In this document: in pieces, positions 6,126 to 10,478 of the stretch
Layout: each line of letters opens with the position of its first letter
How positions within the stretch are numbered: the first letter of the stretch is position 1
Origin: JAVBQU01 sp031548675
Lineage (GTDB): Bacteria > Bacteroidota > Bacteroidia > Bacteroidales > P3
DNA length: 10,478 nucleotides
Direction of reading: 5' to 3'
NCBI GenBank assembly: GCA_031548675.1
Contig: JAVBQU010000220.1
Location: 1 to 10,478 of the forward strand
The notes under the pieces: generated by a model
Told to the model about the DNA's origin: nothing
Databases searched by the model: none
Seen by the model: only the letters and a program-made list of their open reading frames with translations
Translations under genes and position numbers: made by a program

Positions 6126-6272
6126 AAACCTTGCCGCACTGCTTCGGCGGACTTTCGCTCTTGTGCGACGCTTTGCGGAAGCTCTTGGGTACGCTTTCGC
6201 ATCTTTGCGACACTTTGCGGAAGCTTTTCGGCATACTTTCGCACGCTTGCGTCGACTTGCAGCAGGGATGCG
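6126..6272. repeat. Tandem repeat of 21-base units, alternating as 42-base pairs
   Basis: The only clear structure in the roughly 308-base gap (6006-6313) between the activase and DUF6261 genes. Seven 21-base units can be laid out: 6126-6146 (diverged), 6147-6167, 6168-6188, 6189-6209, 6210-6230, 6231-6251 and 6252-6272 (diverged). Odd and even units differ (CTTTCGCxxxTTTGCG against CTTTGCGGAAGC), giving a 42-base higher period. The stretch is GC-rich compared with the flanks. As 21 and 42 are multiples of three, several frames stay open on both strands and give 14-residue peptide repeats, for example PKSFRKVSQRCESV on the minus strand. I do not call a gene: no frame has family support, and one minus-strand frame would overlap the DUF6261 start. 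The rest of the gap (6006-6125 and 6273-6313) is AT-rich and shows nothing else definite. Confidence 0.75.
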
Positions 6273-6313
6273 GCTGAAAAGAACTTTGTGTTTCTTATAC
6301 CTTGTCTGCGAGC

Positions 6314-9300
6314 TTACTTGCTTACTCGTTTATTTTCTCTCATCTCCATCTTCCGCTTGGCACTTTCTACGATGAAATATAAGCGGTTGAGGATATTGGC
6401 TTCGGATGCTCCTGCATCAAAATCGATAAAAAGCAGGTTCATATCGGGATAAATCTTTTTTACCTGTTTTTCTATCCCTTTTGAGATAACATGATTGGCT
6501 ATACATCCGAAAGGCTGTAAACTAACGGCATCGTAAACGCCATTTTCGGCAAAGCTTGCAAACTCGGCGGGTATCAGCCAGCCTTCGCCAAAGTTTGCCG
6601 ACAGGTTGATGATTTCTGAAGCTTTTTCGGCATCATGAAACATATTGCTGAACGGACGATAGTAGGGATAGCTTGCACATACTTTATCGAATTTTTGTGC
6701 GTAGCGGTATACCAATTTGTAAATAACATCGCTTAGGAATACAGAGAACGCAGAGGTGTGCTTGATAAACTTTTCGTTGTTGATATGCGTGTTTACAAAG
6801 CTATTGATAAAGAAATTGTACAGCGATGGTGCTACCACTTCTACGCCTTGCTCGGACAGCCACTGCATTACGTTGCGGTTGCTGAATGAGTTGTATTTTA
6901 CATAAATTTCGCCCACAATACCTACAACCGGAATATGGTCGTTGGGTTTGATAATGGCTTTAAATTCTTGAACGGCTTGTTCTAATAATTGTATCAAGCC
7001 TTTGCGGTTGCGTTTGACAACTAAAGGCTGGGCTAAGTCCAGATATTTTTGCTTTACACGGTCGGCATCGCCTTTGGCTCTTTCGCGTACTAAAGCCGGA
7101 TAATATAATTTGTTGAGGCAGTCGGCATACAAAAGGCTGGTCATGGCAGTACGGATAACTTTGCTCCATTTGAGCTCGAAGCCCGGCTGGTCGTTGGTTA
7201 AGCCGTCGCCCATAGCTACTGAAACCACCGGAATGTGACCGAATCCGGCATCAATCATCGCATTTTTTATCATCGAAATATAATTCGATGCACGGCATTG
7301 CCCGCCTGTCTGCGTAATGGCAACAGCAATTTCGCTGTCCTTATAATTGCCCGATTTTAATGCCTTGATAATATCTCCGATAACCAAAGTAGCGGGATAG
7401 CAGATTTCGTTGTTGGCATATTGTAATCCGTATTCTTCTGACAGTGTATCGCTTTTGGGCAGGATTTCTAAATTAATATCCATCAGCTTAAATAAAGCGG
7501 GCAGAAATTCAGAGTAGCCTTCGGCAAAATAGGGGGCAATAATTTTCCGGTGTTTATCCTGTATGCTGAAAGCGGGTGTAGTTACTTCCGGCAGATTAAC
7601 AGATTGCTTATTATGATCGAATTTAAGACTTTCGAGCATGGAGCGGATACGCAGACGCAGAGAACCGATGTTGTTTACATCATCAATCTTAAGCGTAGTC
7701 AGGTTTTTGCCTTTGCGTCGTAAAATCGTATTGACTTCGTCCAAAATAAACGCATCGGGACCACAGCCAAATGAGGTTAGCTGCACATAATGTATATTAT
7801 CGGTGCTATTGGCTACATAATTGGCAGCTTTAAAAATACGATTCGGATATGCCCATTGCGAAATGGCGTTGAGCGAATTGAAAAATTCATCGCCTGAATA
7901 ACGTACCACATCTTCGGTAATCACATCTACGCCCATTTCGGCTATGCAGTCGGATATTTTATGCTGTACCAAAGGGTCTATATGATAAGGACGCCCTGCC
8001 AATAATACCACCATGCGTTTGGCTTTGGAGGCATCGTCGGCGGTTTTGCGGGCTTTTTCGGCTATGGTTAAGAAATAATTATCTTGTTCTTTTACGGCTT
8101 TTACAAATGCAGGACGGATTAATTTTTTATCTACGCCGATAGATTGTAAGTATTGATGGCAGGATTTATACAACAACGACATATCGTTGAAAGCCACTGT
8201 AGGGGAATCTAAAGGAATATTGTATTTATTTACCGTATCTATCGCACTTTTTATTACATCGGAATATCCGGCAACTACAGGGCAGTTGTAGCTGTTGTGC
8301 GAATATTTATCTTCTTTATGTTCAAAGATGGCATAAGGGAAAAGCATTCTGTCTACCTTGCGGGCTGCTAAATCCTGCACATGTCCGTGCATGAGCTTGG
8401 CAGGGAAACAGATATTGTCCGACATCAACGAAGTAATACCTTTTTCGTAAAGCTTCATTGTAGAGCGTGCCGAAAGAACAGGTTTAATATTGCATTCTTC
8501 GAGCAAGGTATGCCAAAACGGATAGTTTTCATACATGTTCAACCCTCTGGGAATACCTACGGTAAGCTGAGGCTTGTTATGTTTTTCGAATTTACGGTTG
8601 AAAAGTAAATTAAATTTCTCGAGGTGGAGGTTGTGTCCTTTTTCTTCGGTTTCTAATTTATTGGAATAGATTTTCTCACATTTGTTGCCTGAATAATAGA
8701 TGTTGCCGTTGGCAAAACGGAATGTTTTTACCAAACAATTGTTCTCGCATCCGGTACAGGTTTCGAAATCGGAAGAGTAGGAACGTGAGGCTATCATATC
8801 GTCCACATAACAGCTTTGTTTGGCGTGGGCTGCATTTTCTTTGGCATATAAAGCGGAACCGTAGGCTCCCATCAATTCGGGAATATCGGAAAAGGATACA
8901 TCTACGCCTGTTAATTGCTCTAAAGCCCGTACGATAGACAAATTGCGGAACGCACCGCCTTGTACCACGATATGGTCGCCCAGCTCTTTTACGTTTTTGA
9001 GTTTTAATACCTTGAACAGGCAGTTTTTTACAACGGAGTATGATAATCCGGCTGCAATATCTTCTACCCCTGCTCCCTCGCGCATGGCTTGTTTTACCTT
9101 CGAATTCATAAACACCGTGCAGCGTGTCCCCAAATCGCAAGGGCTTTTTGAGTGGCACGATTTTTCGGCAAATTCGGCTACCGGATAATTGAGCATATTG
9201 GCAAAGCCTTCGATAAACGAACCGCAGCCCGAAGAACAGGCTTCGTTGATTTCTAAACGTTTGATAGCTCCGTTTTCGATAAAAATGGCTTTCATGTCCT

Positions 9301-10478
9301 GTCCGCCTATATCGAGGATAAACGAAACATGGGGAGATATTTTGCAGGCAGCCAGATAGTGGGCAATGGTTTCTACCATGCCGAAATCGAGATTAAAGGC
9401 TGTTTTGATTAAGTTTTCGCCATAACCTGTGGCTACGCTTCCGCAGATTTTCAGATTTTTGTTATGCCTGTGCATTTCATCGCGGAAGGCTTCCAGCCCT
9501 TGCAGAAAGGCTTTGAAAGAATCGCCTTCGTTGCGGGCATAGTATTGGAAAAGGACGCTTTCGTTTTCGTCTATCACTATAATTTTGGTAGTGGTAGAAC
9601 CCGAATCTACGCCTAAATAGCATACATCGGAAGTAAGATTGTTCCAATCAGCCCGTTTTACAAAATGGTTGAATTTCTTGTTTTTCCATGCTTCAAATTC
9701 GTTATCGTCAGCAAACAAAGCAGGCAGCCGTCCCGATAAGTCAGTTTCAAAATCAAGCTTACTGTAACGGACATTGTATATGATTTGCGATAAACGGATT
9801 TTACGGACGTAATTTTCGCGGGGCATCACTGCACATCCCCATGCGGGAACAAATTTGGCATTGTCGGATAAGATACAATCTTCGGGCTTGAGCGAAAGCA
9901 AGCTCATAAACGATTTGCGAAGCTCGGGCAGAAACGCGAAAGGACCTCCGCAGAAAAATATGATAGGCTGTACGTCGTATCCACGAGACAGGGAACTTAC
10001 TACCTGAATGGCGACTGCATTAAAAACGGATGCAACAATATCGCTTTTGCTTACATTGCGGCTGATAAGGTTTTGAATATCGGTTTTGGAGAACACACCG
10101 CAGCGTGAAGCAATAGGGTAGATGTTTTCTGCTTTTTCGGCAAGGGCATTCAAATCGCCGGTTTCTACACCTAAAAGACTTGCCGTTTGATCAATAAAAG
10201 CACCCGTTCCTCCGGCACAGCTACCGTTCATGCGGATGTCGGGCGTTTTATTTTCGTCGAAGAAAATCATTTTGCTGTCTTCGCCGCCTATATCGATAAG
10301 CGTATTAACCGCCGGAAACTGCTGTTGTATCAGGGCAGCGGAAGCTACTACTTCCTGCACAAATTTGATGCCCAGCAATTCGGCATAACCCATGCCTACC
10401 GAGCCGGTCATTACAATGCTTAGCTCGCAATTTCCTAAAGCATAATAAATGCTTTTGTATATTTCTTTAGCTGTACCT
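6314..10478 (-). CDS. Giant acyl-CoA dehydratase activase-type protein, start beyond the window
   Basis: 1387 residues are visible; the frame is open to the right edge, so the first ATG seen (10411) is internal. Numbering below starts there. Residues 1-205 are the rest of a first BcrAD/BadFG (HgdC-type) ATPase module: IDIGGEDSK (39-47), SCAGGTGAF (64-72) and SRCGVF (102-107). Residues 264-525 form a second complete module: GVDSGSTTTK (267-276), ATGYGENL (327-334), LDIGGQDMK (366-374), EACSSGCGSF (390-399), TRCTVF (429-434) and QGGAF (484-488). The Cys65/104 and Cys392/431 pairs fit the 4Fe-4S ligands that such activases use with ATP to send low-potential electrons to 2-hydroxyacyl-CoA dehydratases. 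A cysteine cluster (TCTGCENNC, 551-559) precedes a DUF2229-like region (617-720) and COG3581/HgdB-like regions (about 800-1345), including GRPYH, TSFGCGPDAF, ITQTGGQCRASNY, PFGCIANH and DFDAGASEAN. The architecture is known in anaerobes; the true substrate is unknown. It is cytoplasmic, with no signal peptide visible. Confidence 0.92.
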   Translation of the reverse strand, partial: GTAKEIYKSIYYALGNCELSIVMTGSVGMGYAELLGIKFVQEVVASAALIQQQFPAVNTLIDIGGEDSKMIFFDENKTPDIRMNGSCAGGTGAFIDQTASLLGVETGDLNALAEKAENIYPIASRCGVFSKTDIQNLISRNVSKSDIVASVFNAVAIQVVSSLSRGYDVQPIIFFCGGPFAFLPELRKSFMSLLSLKPEDCILSDNAKFVPAWGCAVMPRENYVRKIRLSQIIYNVRYSKLDFETDLSGRLPALFADDNEFEAWKNKKFNHFVKRADWNNLTSDVCYLGVDSGSTTTKIIVIDENESVLFQYYARNEGDSFKAFLQGLEAFRDEMHRHNKNLKICGSVATGYGENLIKTAFNLDFGMVETIAHYLAACKISPHVSFILDIGGQDMKAIFIENGAIKRLEINEACSSGCGSFIEGFANMLNYPVAEFAEKSCHSKSPCDLGTRCTVFMNSKVKQAMREGAGVEDIAAGLSYSVVKNCLFKVLKLKNVKELGDHIVVQGGAFRNLSIVRALEQLTGVDVSFSDIPELMGAYGSALYAKENAAHAKQSCYVDDMIASRSYSSDFETCTGCENNCLVKTFRFANGNIYYSGNKCEKIYSNKLETEEKGHNLHLEKFNLLFNRKFEKHNKPQLTVGIPRGLNMYENYPFWHTLLEECNIKPVLSARSTMKLYEKGITSLMSDNICFPAKLMHGHVQDLAARKVDRMLFPYAIFEHKEDKYSHNSYNCPVVAGYSDVIKSAIDTVNKYNIPLDSPTVAFNDMSLLYKSCHQYLQSIGVDKKLIRPAFVKAVKEQDNYFLTIAEKARKTADDASKAKRMVVLLAGRPYHIDPLVQHKISDCIAEMGVDVITEDVVRYSGDEFFNSLNAISQWAYPNRIFKAANYVANSTDNIHYVQLTSFGCGPDAFILDEVNTILRRKGKNLTTLKIDDVNNIGSLRLRIRSMLESLKFDHNKQSVNLPEVTTPAFSIQDKHRKIIAPYFAEGYSEFLPALFKLMDINLEILPKSDTLSEEYGLQYANNEICYPATLVIGDIIKALKSGNYKDSEIAVAITQTGGQCRASNYISMIKNAMIDAGFGHIPVVSVAMGDGLTNDQPGFELKWSKVIRTAMTSLLYADCLNKLYYPALVRERAKGDADRVKQKYLDLAQPLVVKRNRKGLIQLLEQAVQEFKAIIKPNDHIPVVGIVGEIYVKYNSFSNRNVMQWLSEQGVEVVAPSLYNFFINSFVNTHINNEKFIKHTSAFSVFLSDVIYKLVYRYAQKFDKVCASYPYYRPFSNMFHDAEKASEIINLSANFGEGWLIPAEFASFAENGVYDAVSLQPFGCIANHVISKGIEKQVKKIYPDMNLLFIDFDAGASEANILNRLYFIVESAKRKMEMRENKRVSK

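Noticed and set aside
5959..6277. Several short open frames on both strands with 14-residue repeats
   Set aside because: They arise from the 21-base tandem repeat, whose period keeps many frames open. None has family support, and one overlaps the well-supported DUF6261 start.
6281..6313. Possible terminator after the giant activase gene (AAGAA/TTCTT)
   Set aside because: The stem has only five AT-rich pairs and a short T-run, so there is not enough to support it.
8676..9158. 160-codon minus-strand open frame
   Set aside because: It is a different frame within the second activase module, is rich in Arg and Cys, and shows no recognisable motif.

Overview
The window looks like chromosomal DNA of an anaerobic member of the Bacteroidota, probably order Bacteroidales. 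The evidence is a surface protein with a type A type IX secretion sorting domain, a DUF6261-type protein, promoters of the Bacteroides form (TTTG then TAnnTTTG), no clear Shine-Dalgarno sites, moderately AT-rich DNA, and a giant activase/dehydratase-like protein typical of anaerobes. All convincing genes are on the minus strand. No rRNA, tRNA, CRISPR array or transposase was seen.

Layout, listed by rising coordinate; transcription runs the other way. Positions 1-948 hold the first 316 residues of an aspartate kinase (lysC), cut by the window edge. Positions 1011-1724 hold pdxJ, the last step of the DXP-dependent vitamin B6 pathway. Positions 1754-2339 hold an overlapping two-gene toxin-antitoxin-like pair with a near-consensus Bacteroides promoter just upstream; the toxin ends 29 bases before pdxJ. 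Positions 2422-2501 hold two hairpins at the 3' end of the next gene. Positions 2484-5066 encode an 860-residue secreted leucine-rich-repeat (BspA-like) protein with four InlB-B-like repeats and a C-terminal sorting domain. Positions 5171-5310 are a patch of palindromic interspersed repeats that runs into the 3' end of a DUF6261-type gene (5256-6005). Positions 6006-6313 have no convincing gene but contain a 21-base tandem repeat. Positions 6314-10478 encode 1387 residues of a very large protein that joins two BcrA/BadF/HgdC-type ATPase modules to 2-hydroxyacyl-CoA dehydratase-like regions; its start lies beyond the right edge.

The genes do not form one pathway. The housekeeping genes lysC and pdxJ lie next to accessory ones (toxin-antitoxin pair, surface adhesin-like protein, DUF6261 protein). 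The most notable aspect is how far small repeat elements have entered the genes: one appears to be inserted in frame into the sorting domain of the surface protein, another supplies the C-terminus of the DUF6261 protein, and a third forms the tandem array at 6126-6272. I found no strong case for a wholly new multi-gene system.
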